From positions 102,001 to 166,000 of the forward strand of contig JACVTC010000167.1 of assembly GCA_016946835.1 (NCBI GenBank): a DNA stretch of 64,000 nucleotides, given 5' to 3'. This DNA is from Neocallimastix lanati (nom. inval.). Its lineage: Eukaryota; Neocallimastigomycota; Neocallimastigomycetes; Neocallimastigales; Neocallimastigaceae. The position numbers and the translations under genes were made by a program. Shown piece after piece: positions 44,386 to 56,744 of the stretch; position 1 is the stretch's first letter; every line of letters starts with the position of its first letter. Under the pieces are notes generated by a model, which worked only from the letters and a program-made list of their open reading frames with translations, was not told the DNA's origin and searched no databases.

Positions 44386-47300
44386 TTAAGGGAGAAATTT
44401 TTAATAATTAATTAATTAATTAGGTATATGCTGTTAATAATTTTTTATTAATGACTTTAAACATTCAAGAAGGAATTTTTTATATGTAATTAATGACCTT
44501 TAACATTCAAATAGGAATTATTTATAAAGGTAAAAGAAAAATAAACAAAAAAACAATAAAATAAAATAAAATTAATTAGGAACAATAAATTTATATTTAT
44601 ATTGATATAGCTTTACAAAAGAAAAACAAAATAAAAGCTATAATGACAATACAAAAGTTTTTAATATTTATTAAGATAAATTTATCATTATTAAATGATC
44701 TTTTAACAATAAACTGTTTATTATTAAATATCAAATATTAAATATTATTTATTATTTATTACTATTTCTATTTATTATTTATTTATTTATTTATTATTCT
44801 TTTATATTTCCATTTACTTTTTCATTTAAAATGACAAGCTATTCCTTCTTTATTTCAATAAATAATATTATTTCAATATTTAAAATAAAAAAAAAATCAG
44901 TGAATCATAACTATTAAATAATAATTATGAATCAAATGATAAACATGTATATATAATAATAATAATAATAAAATAAAAATTAAGAAAATAAAAAATTAAA
45001 AAATGAGAATTAAAAAATAAAAAAATTAAAAAAAAAAAAAAATATTTAATAGAATAATTAAAGAATAAACTTTTTATATTTAATTATGAATAATATTTTC
45101 AATTAAAATCATTTTCATTTGGTAATATTCTGGTTAAACTTTATTTATTAATAAATTGAATCATCTTTAATTTAATATTTATTTAATATTTATTTAAATT
45201 TTATTATTTCTTTATTATTTTTTATTATTTTATTAAGTTTTATTATTATTTTTTTTTTTTTGGAAAATCTAATTTTCTTTTTTTCTTTTTTTTTTTTTTT
45301 ATGTAAATATTACACTTTATTATTATTATTTTTTTTAATTTGTTTAATTTTTTTAATAATCCATTTTAATTTCTATTTTGGTAAAAAAAAAAGTTTTTTT
45401 TATTTTGATTATTGATAAGAAACGAAATATTTAATTAATAATTAATATAAATAAAGTTAATAAGAAAAATAAGAAATAAATATATTATAAATATTAAATA
45501 GTTAAATAATTTTATAAATAATTGTTTATAAACATAACTTTAAAATGAAGAATTAGTATAAATAGTTATTAGAAATAATACTTTAATAAATGTTCCTAAT
45601 TATCCAGTAAAATTAGTATATAATATTTTAATAAAATTAGAATTATTATTGATTAATTATATATTTTGATTATTAGAATTATGTTATAAAAGAATTGTAT
45701 TAAAGGTTTACTAATTACCTATAAATATTAGAATATTAATAAAACAATATTTTATTTAAAAATGAATTAAATATTTTTATTTAAGTGTTATTATTTAAAT
45801 ATATAAAGACTTGTTATGGACAAGTATAAAAATCATAATAGTTATGAAATGGGAAACAAGATAAATTCCTATTTCATATCATTATCTTTTCTCTTTTTAT
45901 TATTCATTTATTGATTTATTGATTGATTTATTGATTGATTTATATTTAATTAAAAAAAGGAAAAATTAACCAAGAAAAAAATAAATTAAAAAAAAATTAA
46001 AACTAAAAATAATAATAAAATAAAAATTAAAACTTTATTCTATATAAAATGAATTGGCAATAAAAATTAAAAAAAGGATGCCATTTTATCTTTATATTAT
46101 TTTATTAAAGATTAAATTTTAATGAATTAATTTATTTTTAATTAATAAAAAAGAACAAAATTAAAAGAAAAAAGAAAAAAAAAAAGAAAAGGTGTAATAC
46201 TTTATATTAATTTAATATATTTTAATTTACTTAAAAATAGTTTAAATTAACTGTATATGTATAATTATTATTCTTAACCTTTTTCTATTCTTAGTTGGTT
46301 TAATTTATAAATATGAAAATTAATATTATAGATATTATCAATTATGAATATTATTTAATTTTGCGGATAATTTGAAAATCAGGTTGGATTTTGGGGGCTT
46401 TTTTTAAGGAGAATGGTTAAATTTTAACATTTTTTTTAATATATTTAAATAAAAATAGTAATCTGGTTAATTTTTTATTTATTTATTTATTCATTTATTT
46501 ATTATTATTGGTTTATTTGTTTATTATTTATTTATTTATTTTTATTAATTTAGTAGTATTTATTTAATTTTATTTTTATTTTTATTTTTATTTTTATTTT
46601 ATACTTAATAATATATTTAATTATTTAATGTTTAATTAACTTATTTAATTTAGGGTAAATGCTTCACAATATCCTATACAATTATTACTTTTTTATTTTT
46701 TTTTATTAGTTATTTTTATTTTTTTGGATACTTTAAAAAGATATTTAATTATAAGGAAAACAAATTATTTTTAAAGATTACAAAAATTAATAAATAATAA
46801 ATAATTGAATAATAAAATTATTATTATTATTATTATTATTTTTATTATTTTTATTATTTTTATTATTATTATTATTAGTAATAAAAAATAAAGAGAAAAA
46901 AAAATTGGTTGATTTTCAATTTTTATTTAGATAGATAAAAAAAAATAATTATAAATAAAATTATATAAATTATATAAATATATATTTATTATTAAATATA
47001 TTAAGAACAATAATAATAATAATAAAACGGATATTAAATAATACAAATTGAATCATTAAATAATACATAATAGTTGAACAATAAATAAAATGAATGAAAA
47101 TCTGATAATTATTAACAAAAGTAAATAATTTTATTTAATAAAAAAACATAAATATAAATATAATTATAATTATAATTATAAATAAAAATATAATTAAAAA
47201 TTAAATAAAAAATATATATAATTAATAATTAATATTTATTTTCATTATTTTCATTTAAGATCACTTTCTTTCCGTTCCGTTCTCTCCTTTTTTTTTTTTT

Positions 47301-47624
47301 TTTTTTTATTTTATTTTTTTGATCTTTTTAAAAAAAATATGTAATAAAAAAAATATAATAAAAAAAAATATAATAAAAAAAAATATAATAAAAAAAAAAG
47401 TTAACAAAAAAAAAAAAAAATTCAACGGTAATATTATAATAAATGAAATAATAGGACATATTATTCAATAATTTTAAATTTTTGAGAATAAAGAGTTTAA
47501 AAAGTTTGAGTATTATTCAAAAAGAATTTATAAAGTTTTTAGCTCGATAAAAGTTAAAAAAAATAATAAAATAAAAAATAGAAATAAAAAAAAAATTCAT
47601 TATAATATTATCATATTATATTAT
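44336..47624. other. AT-rich intergenic DNA
   Basis: Homopolymers (36 T near 44350-44385), ATT tracts (46819-46878) and a few TATAATTATAATT stretches. No gene seen. Confidence 0.4.
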
Positions 47625-48030
47625 TATTTATTATTTATTATTTATTATTTATTATTTAATTATTTATTATTTAATTATTTATTTATTTATTATTCAATTA
47701 TTTATTATTCAATTATTTATTATTCAATTATTTATTATTTATTATTCAATTATTATTTATTATTTATTTAATTATTTATTATTTATTATTTAATTATTTA
47801 TTATTTATTATTTATTATTTATTATTTATTATTTATTATTTATTATTTAATTATTTATTATTTATTATTTATTATTTATTATTTATTATTTATTATTTAT
47901 TATTTATTATTTTATTATTTATTATTTATTATTTATTATTTATTATTTATTATTTATTATTTATTATTTATTATTTATTATTTAATTATTTATTATTATT
48001 TATTATTAATTATTTATTATTTATTATATA
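47625..48030. repeat. TATTATT heptanucleotide array 1
   Basis: About 400 bases of 7-base TATTATT units with scattered substitutions such as TATTCAATT. Confidence 0.85.
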
Positions 48031-48155
48031 TTATTTATATAATATCATAAAAAAAGTTTTTATTTATGATTTACATCACTTTATAATTGCTTCTTTTTTA
48101 TTTTATTTTCCGTAAATATATAAATATAGAAATTTATAAGAAAAATGTTATAATC

Positions 48156-48156
<1 letters not shown>

Positions 48157-48190
<34 letters not shown>
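48157..48190. repeat. Poly-A tract, 34 bases
   Basis: Uninterrupted A run in an otherwise gene-free stretch. Confidence 0.9.
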
Positions 48191-48192
<2 letters not shown>

Positions 48193-48330
48193 CATTTATT
48201 ATGTTTTATTTATATAAATATGTATTTAAAATATATTTAATATTAATTTATTATATAATTTTTATTTTATATAATTTTATGTTTTTTGTATCTTTTTTTT
48301 TTTTTTTTTCTTTATTTAAGCTTTTCATTC

Positions 48331-48367
<37 letters not shown>

Positions 48368-48663
48368 GTTGTGTATAGTGACATATTAAATATCTAAAAA
48401 ATAAATATTTCTAATTAATTAGAATATATTAGTGTTTAATATGTTTTTTTTTTTATTAATATTCTTTTTTTTCTCTTTTTAATAATATATGAAGGTCAGT
48501 TGGAAGGATGATCTTTTTAATCTTTTTATACAATTTTCTTTATTTTTATTTTATTTTAATTAAAGTTCATATATATATTAATTAAAACATTTTTGATCTT
48601 TCCAAATTATTAAATAAGAATAAGCATGAATAGTATTATGCAAGGAAACTTTTGGATTAAAGG

Positions 48664-48697
48664 AGTACATAGAGAATTTTTTTATTCTCTATGTACT
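48664..48697. repeat. Perfect 14-bp hairpin with T6 loop
   Basis: AGTACATAGAGAAT (48664-48677) and ATTCTCTATGTACT (48684-48697) are perfect complements around six T. A run of about ten A follows; on the minus strand this reads as a T run entering the hairpin. Confidence 0.75.
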
Positions 48698-48819
48698 AAA
48701 AAAAAAAGAAAAAAAATTTGGAAAAAGTATATAAAGACAGAGTCAAGTATTTAACTTTAAATTCATATATTTATTATTTACATATTTAGATATAAATATG
48801 TTTTCATATAATTTATTTA

Positions 48820-48912
48820 TATATCATATATCCTACTACTCTACTCTCGTCATATCATATATCCTACTACTTTACTCTCGTCATATCATATAATCATATA
48901 TCCTACTTCTAT
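48820..48912. repeat. 31-bp tandem repeat
   Basis: About two and a half copies of a unit built on CATATCATATATCCTACTAC and TCTACTCTCGT. Confidence 0.8.
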
Positions 48913-49629
48913 ATTATGTTTATTTGTTCATATATTTTAATTAGTATATAAATTTGTGTTCAATGTAAATAAATATATTTTCATTGTATATAAATATACT
49001 TTCATGTATAAATTTGATTTAATATAAATATATATAATTTTATATTCAAATATATACAAATATATAAATATATTTGTATTCATATATATATTAAATATAA
49101 ATATATTTGTATTCATATATATATTAAATATAAATATATAGAAAAAATAATTTCTGATAATAAAAAAATGATAAATAATTAAAATTATTTTAAAGTGCAA
49201 CTTTAATGAAAATCAAGAATTGAATAATGAATATTATTTTATTATACATTTATACATTTATATCTGTATATTTATTATATATTTATTATATATTTATTCA
49301 TTTATATTTATATTTATATTTATTATATTTATTACTCATTTATACATTTATATATCTATATATTTATATTTATTATATTTATTATACATTGATACATTTA
49401 TACATATCTATATATTCAAATGTTCTTATTATTACGACTAAGAATGAATATCATTATATTATTTTTATATTCTTAGTGATGACATTATTTAAATAGAAGT
49501 TAGTGTCAGTCAACACAAGTTTTGATTGCACTTTATTTTAAGTTCATTTTATTGATCGTTAGTTTGATTGACAACTTAAAAAGTTTACACTTTCTTATAT
49601 AAAATTTTATTAAATAATTATTGTTATTA

Positions 49630-50110
49630 TATATTATTATATATTATTTATTATTTATTATATATTATTTATTATTTATTATTTATTATTTATTATTTAT
49701 TATTTATTATTTATTATTTATTATTTATTATTTATTATTTATTATTTATTATTCAATTATTTATTATTTATTATTTATTATTCATTTATTTATTATTCAT
49801 TTATTTATTATTTATTATTTATTATTTATTATTTATTATTCATTTATTTATTATTTATTATTTATTATTTATTATTTATTATTTATTATTTATTATTTAT
49901 TATTTATTATTTATTATTTATTATTTATTATTTATTATTTATTATTTATTATTTATTATTTATTATTTATTATTTATTATTTATTATTTATTATTTATTA
50001 TTTATTATTTATTATTTATTATTTATTATTTATTATTTATTATTTATTATTATTTATTATTAATTATTTATTATTTATTATATATTATTTATTATTTATT
50101 ATTATAATTA
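49630..50110. repeat. TATTATT heptanucleotide array 2
   Basis: About 470 bases of the same 7-base unit as at 47625-48030, 1.6 kb away. The 190-codon frame across it (7 bases times 3 gives a 7-residue period) is an artefact. Confidence 0.85.
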
Positions 50111-50321
50111 TTAATATTACTATTATTATCTATAATTATTTATTACTATTATTATTTATTGTTATTAATATTTATTATTATTTATTAATATGATTATTTA
50201 TTAATATGATTATTTATTACTATTAATCTTTATTATTATTTATTAATATGATTATTTATTATTATTTATTATTACAGTTTTTTATTATTATTTATTATTT
50301 AATAATATTATTGTTTGAATA

Positions 50322-50506
50322 TGTTTTTATAATATGTGAATATGAGATTAATGTAAAAAATGTAATGTTAATTTGTTTAAATATAAGTCACAATGTAATA
50401 GTATAAAAATCATAATTAAGTGCTAGTAACTCTTTATCATAAAATAAATTAATAAAGTTGACATATTTATAAATCCTAGATTCATGACTCTTAACAGATT
50501 AAGAGT
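50322..50506 (+). mobile_element. Copia-type LTR (G-1) followed by primer-binding site
   Basis: Begins TGTTTTTATAATATGTG and ends ACTCTTAACA. The next bases, GATTAAGAGTCTCATCTGAC, match the primer-binding site of the copia element at 62139. The sequence aligns with 50817 onward (TGTTATAATATGGAAATA) and with 60382-60629 through the shared ACTCTTTA block. Confidence 0.6.
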
Positions 50507-50816
50507 CTCATCTGACTCTAAAAAAGATTATTAGCAAAATAATCATATACTGGACACAATATTATGTCAAAGAAAAAAAAAATAATAAATTGAAATTTTA
50601 AATTATAATGAAAATCGTTCTTTAAGAAAGAATCACATATTAAACAACGATTTTTGTTAAACCACAAAACATATTATTTAAAGTATAATTATTTTTGCGT
50701 ATATTTATACATATCGAATGTGAATATATATATATTAACAACAACAATGGAGACTATTTGTTAGTGATTATATACAAAATAATTTAAATATTATGTCCCA
50801 AAGAATCATATGGACA
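50507..50816 (+). other. Short internal region between two G-family LTRs
   Basis: Begins with the primer-binding site and holds no coding frame; about 310 bases. With the LTRs on each side this has the layout of a terminal-repeat retrotransposon in miniature. A polypurine tract before the second LTR is not convincing. Confidence 0.45.
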
Positions 50817-50986
50817 TGTTATAATATGGAAATATAGGATTAATATAATAAAATGTAATGTATAATAATTTAAATAAAAGATACAATCCATTGATATAAA
50901 AATATTTAATTATAGTTTTACTCTTTAGTTAGAAACAAGATAATCTTTAAATATTCACAAAAAATAAGATATTCTTAAAGAAAAAC
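50817..50986 (+). mobile_element. Copia-type LTR (G-2), right edge approximate
   Basis: Starts TGTTATAATATGGAAATA, aligns with G-1 up to ACTCTTTA, then diverges; the end at GAAAAACA is estimated. Confidence 0.45.
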
Positions 50987-51256
50987 AGAGAAAAAAAAAT
51001 TCTTAATATAAATACAAAAATTAAAAGTTTTATATGTCTTAATGTTTTTTATATAATAAAAATATAAATAAAATTTTTTAAGATTCTTAAAAATATCTAA
51101 TAAAAATATTCTTTAAATATTATTAAAAATATATAAAAAAAGTATTCTTTAAATGCTCTTAAGAATAAAGTTTGCTCTTTATTTATATAAAAACTAATAT
51201 TTTTTTTAACTTTTTATGTTTTAACATTTTAATTTATTTGTTTTTTATAAAGTTAT

Positions 51257-51297
51257 ATGGCGTATTATCTTATATTTATATATAAGATATACGCCAT
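51257..51297. repeat. Long imperfect hairpin (ATGGCGTA ... TACGCCAT)
   Basis: About 18 paired bases with one bulge around a TTAT loop. The outer arms are the only G/C-bearing words in the neighbourhood. Confidence 0.7.
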
Positions 51298-51299
51298 TT

Positions 51300-52263
51300 A
51301 TAATAACATTACAATAACAAATAATAAAGGATTCTATGAATCATGTGAAGTAACATTACGAAATGATACACTTACCAAAAAATAATAGTAATTTTCCTAC
51401 TTATTTAAGGATAATTTTAATTCCGAATCATTCATTTTTCTGTTTTTTTTTTTTTTTTTTTTTTATGTTAAATAATATGTAACTAATATATTAAGCGTTT
51501 ATGAATATATATTTTTATGATAGTGTGCTGAATTTCCTAAAAGTACATTTCAGAAAATGTGGCGTTTAAAATTTTAATGTTTAAATAAATAACAATAATT
51601 ATTATAATAAATATAAATAAGTTTAATTATTAATGAGATTTTAAATATTTTAGACATTAAAATTTTTTTTCATAATACTTCATATATTTACTTTATATAT
51701 AGGGCATATTAAAAAAAATTGTATAATTAATATTTATTTAAAATATAAAAGAATTAAAAATTAAAAAAAATAATTGACCATATTAAAATATTTAATATTT
51801 GTATAGTAATTTTATATCATTTAATTCTATAGTAATCAATGAAAAAAGTATTTAATGCTATTATTAACTTAATAATTATCATTTATATATAGGAATATTA
51901 ATAAAATATTATTATAAAAAAGCATGTATATGTTTGAAAACCCAGATTATATAATAAATAAATAAAATAACAAATACAATTTATTTTTGAAAGAGTTATT
52001 CTTTTTATTATTATTATAAGGTTAAAACCTTATATAAATAAAAAATATATTAATTTTTTTTTTGGAGAATTTTATTAAAATTAAGAACTTTATAATTTAA
52101 AAAAAATATTATATCTCATAAAAATTTTTTACTTTTATAAAATTCAAATTGTAATTATTACATTTACATAATAAAATAAAATATAAAAAATTAATTTTTA
52201 TATAAACATGATATAATACTTTTTTTCAAAAATATTCAAACTAATTATACTTTGCAAAATAAA

Positions 52264-52348
<85 letters not shown>

Positions 52349-52978
52349 AAAATCTTTTTGAGGAGTGAAATATTAGTAATAAATAAAATTACATAATTTA
52401 AAGTAATTCATGAATAAATATGAAGCATTATATAATAAATTAGAAAACTTTTATATAAAAGTTGCATACAATATAAATTTAAGAACTTATCTTTAATAAA
52501 AAAAAAATTATTAACTCTGATTTTTTTTTTTTTTAAACGGAAAAGAATAATTTTTAGCTTTATTAATTATATGAATTATTAATGATAACTTTTAAAGTTT
52601 TCTTGTCAGAAATTTAAAAAATTAATTATTTATTGTATTGTTATTAATTTTTCTTAATAATGTTGATCTAAATATCATAAGATTCTAAGATACTCCAGAG
52701 GACTCCAGGCACTGAATAGGCAAGAAAAGTGATTTCTTCGGTTTACTACTTCATCTCTTTCTCTTCCATTTATATTTACACAGTCTCCACTTCTTCATTT
52801 TGTGAAGAGCATCTTGAAAAAAAAAAATTGCTTATTTTAAGATTTATAGGTAGGATTGGATACCAAAGAATAGGAAGTGTTCTATTTTTTTTTCCTCCCT
52901 TCCCTCATAAAAACTTTTCAGCCCATCAAAAAAAAAAAAAAAAAAAAAAAAATTTACCTCAACACACACCTTTACAAC
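51300..52978. other. AT-rich DNA with (TTA)n array; complex stretch at 52680-52960
   Basis: 52264-52345 is a pure TTA microsatellite (about 27 units). 52680-52960 is more complex (CTCCAGAGGACTCCAGGCAC) and ends in a 30-base A run, but its open frame is low quality and lacks domains. It may be a decayed gene that the D-2 LTR later entered. Confidence 0.4.
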
Positions 52979-53669
52979 TGATATACGGGACTTTTATGTG
53001 CTACTAATTTTTAATAGTATCGTTATATTTAATTTTAACCTTTATTAATATATTTTAATTTATAAACCCAATTAGCCAAGGGTCTTCTCTAAATTACAAT
53101 AAGGAAGAGTAGTTATTAGAAATCTTTATAATAATTTAATAAATATTAATAATAATAAATATACATTTAAAATATATTATATCGGAGTATAGTATAATAT
53201 ATAATAAATATATATTAAAATAATAAATATAATAAATATAACTATATAATTCTTAAAAATGAAAATAAGAATAATAAAGTTAAATATATAAGAATATAAT
53301 TATATAATAAATATGAATATAATAAATAATATCAACTATATATATATTTAATTATAATTAAAATAACTAAAACTATTTCATTATATTATAATATATAGAA
53401 ATATTATGTATTTTTAATATAAACTTTAAAATAAATAAGAATATTTAAGTTATATATATAATAATATTCTTATTATATATATTTAGAAGAAATTAACTAT
53501 TTAATTTAATATATTTAATATATTTCATATTATAATGAATAATATATATATAAATATTGAATAAGAAATTATTTCAAATATTATTATTGACAAAAGAGAT
53601 ATAAATTTAATATTTAATAATTATTATTAAATATACAAATATGTTGCTACACATATTTGTTTTATATCA
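52979..53669. mobile_element. LTR of family D (copy D-2)
   Basis: Starts TGATATACGGGACTTTTATG and ends TTTATATCA; matches D-1 (4096-4713) end to end with a small extra AT stretch. CAAC flanks it on both sides, consistent with a solo LTR. The right flank AACCCCCCCTTT would read as a polypurine tract on the minus strand, so it may instead be the 3' LTR of a decayed minus-strand element to its right. Confidence 0.75.
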
Positions 53670-53702
53670 CAACCCCCCCTTTACCAGAAAGAACTTCCTA
53701 TC

Positions 53703-55500
53703 TAGACTTATATCTTGATCAAATTTTTTGTTTCCAAAGTTTGGGAGGCTGTCGTCAGTTGGTTTCAACAGGAAGGGCCCTCACAACATGACCAAAGGGG
53801 TGGCGAATTCTCACTAAGAATAATGAATAAGAAAAGAAGTTTTAATCAAACCATTATTCCAACTGAAAATATAACAGATCTTTTACCAAAAAATAGTAAT
53901 AGAATAAATAGCAAAAAAGTCCAAAAAGTCGTTTACAATGAAATTTAAACATAATCATAATAAAAAAAAAAAAGAATAATACAATAATGGCCATCTACCT
54001 AAAAATGAACCAAATAGCAATAAAAAAAATATAATAATAATAAGAATAATAAATAGGAAAAAAAATGGAAGTGATATCAATTAAAAGTTATAATAAGTAA
54101 CCATTAAAAAAAAATAATAAAAAATAAATAAATAAATAAATAAAAATGCGACTTTAAAACAAATAAAGAAATAATAATGGTTTCCATATCTATCATATAA
54201 TGAATTCATAAAGAAATATCCTAAAGTTCAGAATTACCCAACGCATACTTATAAGAATTTGAAGAAAATAGAATTGACATTATCGAGATTGAAATTCGCT
54301 ATGACGCAGAAAAACCAAACATTGATATTAAAAGTTTGGTTTAGGTCGTTAAAAAAACAGAGATATTTATCATATACAAAGCCCATGAACCACTCAATAT
54401 AAACAAGACATCACCAAGGTTCACCAAGGGAAAATAAAGACTTATTTACTATTGCAAAAATCCTATTACTAAATTAATTATACTACGTGGAATTATTGTC
54501 AGACCGAATAAAGCAAATCATCTGATAATTGAAGAAATGAAGAAATCGTGAAAATCAAGTAATTAACACAACCAAACACTAAATGAAAACCCCATGGAAA
54601 AAAAAATAATATTAAATTTAGATAATGAATTGATATTAACAAAATTTTTTTTCCACTAACACCAAAAAAAAAATTTACATAATCTTTTACGCCATCGGAG
54701 AATGACTCAATCTATAATCCTTCTCTGCCGAAATTTCAAGAAAATGAAGAATTACAATATATATATAAAAAAAAGTAACAAAATTCTTTTAAAACAGATA
54801 GAAAATTACTTTAAGTGAACAAAAAAAAAAAAAAAAAAAGATTTTACTCCTTCTTACCGATCATAAGAAAGGAATGAATTCAAGCAATTCATAATATTCC
54901 TTAGTTAAATTAAAGGACAACAATAAAACAACAACAATCCCCTCCAAACAATATATATACCATCACAGCTCTACCTGTCAATATTTCTTACACTACCAGA
55001 GAAAAAAATAATTTTTTGACAGAGGCGAGTTGAATATTAAACTTAAAAACGAAGATATAAAGAAGAAGATTTAGATAGTCTTCCAATTCTAAAAAAGTTC
55101 AAATTGTTTAAAATGGCTTACAGTAAAAATTTGAAGGGTTAACCATAAAAAATTTTGAAGAACTTCTTAACAATATGAAAATTGAAACAGCTGATCAACT
55201 AAGCCATGCCTGTAGCATTGTTGGAACGGAACTTTTCGAACGGTATTTAATTGCTATAATTTATAATTATAAATTCTATACTAACTGCTAAGTATTACTC
55301 AATTCCCCCATTTAATGAAATTAGTTCTAACGAGCTGCATCACCACTTCATAAGTATTATATATTTTCTTTCTTGACTTATGAATTGCTTATAATCATAT
55401 GAAGTTGACAAACGATTCAACATAAACCATCTGAATTCCAAGGAGTTATGAACTTAAATTCTTAATTAAAAAATAAAAATAAATCTTAACTATGGCGTAG
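53703..55500. pseudogene. Decayed coding-like sequence of unknown origin
   Basis: Open pieces occur on the plus strand: a 77-codon frame at 53715-53948 (KVWEAVVSWFQQEGPSQHD; first codon not ATG), one near 54250-54430 (IDIIEIEIRYDAEKP, then FIIYKAHEPLNINKT) and one near 55150-55240 (NFEELLNNMKIETADQLSHA). Composition is coding-like, with stops between pieces. No family can be named. Confidence 0.35.
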
Positions 55501-56454
55501 TTATTTACTTAGAACAACTTACATATTTACGGAATAAGAAAAGATGAATGTTTAAATAATAATTTTTTCGTTTTTAAAATAATTAAAGAAATGCAACCTA
55601 TTCTGTAAACTTGAATAATGTAACCTTTTCTACAAATGAACTTGAGTATCTCGTATATAAAGTTAAAAATAATACTAATTATCTCTCCTAAAAACAATCA
55701 ACAGAATCGATAAAATTAGAAAAAATAAACAAAAAAAAAAAAAAAAAAAAAAATTCGTTAAAGACACTCAAGATTTATTTGGATTTCTAAAGCATATTAT
55801 ATAAATTTAAAAAAAAAAAAAAATCCAAATTTAAATAGTCATATTGTACTAGGTGATATTCATGATGTTAAGTTTTTTTGGGGGGAGGTGGAAGGTTTTT
55901 AGCTAATTTATATTCATTATGAAAAAGTTAGTGTAAAAGGAGATACTAAAATAGATTACAATAACAAAAGACACAATAAATTTTATTTTATTAAAAAAAG
56001 TTTTAAAAATATTTTAATATTTATTAATAGTTATTTGTTCAATAACAATTGCATTGAGAAAAAATGTGAGAAAAGTATCTTCTATTTATACTTTTCCTAA
56101 ATACATTGATAATATTATTTTATTTAAATTACATATATTTTAATATAAAACTATCCTAATGAATTTTATTAAATAACAAATTTATAAACTATAGCTAAAT
56201 TTAGAAAAATATAATTAAACTAAATACTAAATAATTTAAATTAAGTATATTTATTATCTATTTATTATTTTAATATTAAAAGTAAAATCTTTATTTATTT
56301 TCAATTTAAAAACAATGTTAAAAGAGTCATGATTAAAATTTGAAACTTAATTTTCACAAAATAAATTAATAATTTATTTTGTTTTAAACATTAATCAATT
56401 AATTTAAATCGTTGTAAAACAATAGTTTTCTCAGAATTTAATTTTATAAAAATG
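55501..56454. other. AT-rich DNA
   Basis: Poly-A runs (55732-55754, 55812-55824) and a GC-rich word GGGGGGAGGTGGAAGG at 55880-55895. No gene. Confidence 0.35.
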
Positions 56455-56570
56455 ATTTTTTTATAATTTAGTATGGAGTAACCCTAACCCTTAACCCGGC
56501 TGGTTTCGTCTGGAAGGGCTGGAGGAACTACGGTGAAGGCAGTTAGGGCAAGCTGGGTGGGAAACTGGAC
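56455..56570. repeat. GC-rich cassette copy 1 with telomere-like bases
   Basis: After a T run and ATAATTTAGTATGGAG comes AACCCTAACCCTTAACCC (two to three telomere-like CCCTAA units), then GGCTGGTTTCGTCTGGAAGG, then a block with GAACTACGGTG and GGGTGGGAAACTGGACTT that recurs in copy 2. It stands out sharply from the AT background. Confidence 0.7.
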
Positions 56571-56661
56571 TTTAAAATTGTATAAATATAAAATAAAATA
56601 AAAAATATATATTTAAAAATAAAATAATGTAAATAGAATTGTAAATTATTAATTACCTAAT

Positions 56662-56742
56662 TTTTTTTTTATAATTTAGTATGGAGGACTGGAAGAACTA
56701 CGGTGGAGGCGGTTAGGACGGGCTAGGTGGGAAACTGGACTT
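56662..56742. repeat. GC-rich cassette copy 2
   Basis: Same T run, ATAATTTAGTATGGAG and the GAACTACGGTGGAGGC to GGTGGGAAACTGGACTT block, but without the roughly 40-base telomere-like insertion of copy 1. Confidence 0.7.
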
Positions 56743-56744
56743 CC

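Noticed and set aside
47625-50110. CRISPR-like array
   Set aside because: Repeats are contiguous 7-mers without spacers, in a eukaryotic context.
48087-50193. Frames of Tyr/Ile/Leu repeats
   Set aside because: Translations of heptamer and trinucleotide arrays.
52729-53007. 92-codon frame with poly-Lys
   Set aside because: Contains an A30 run, crosses into the D-2 LTR, and has no domain.
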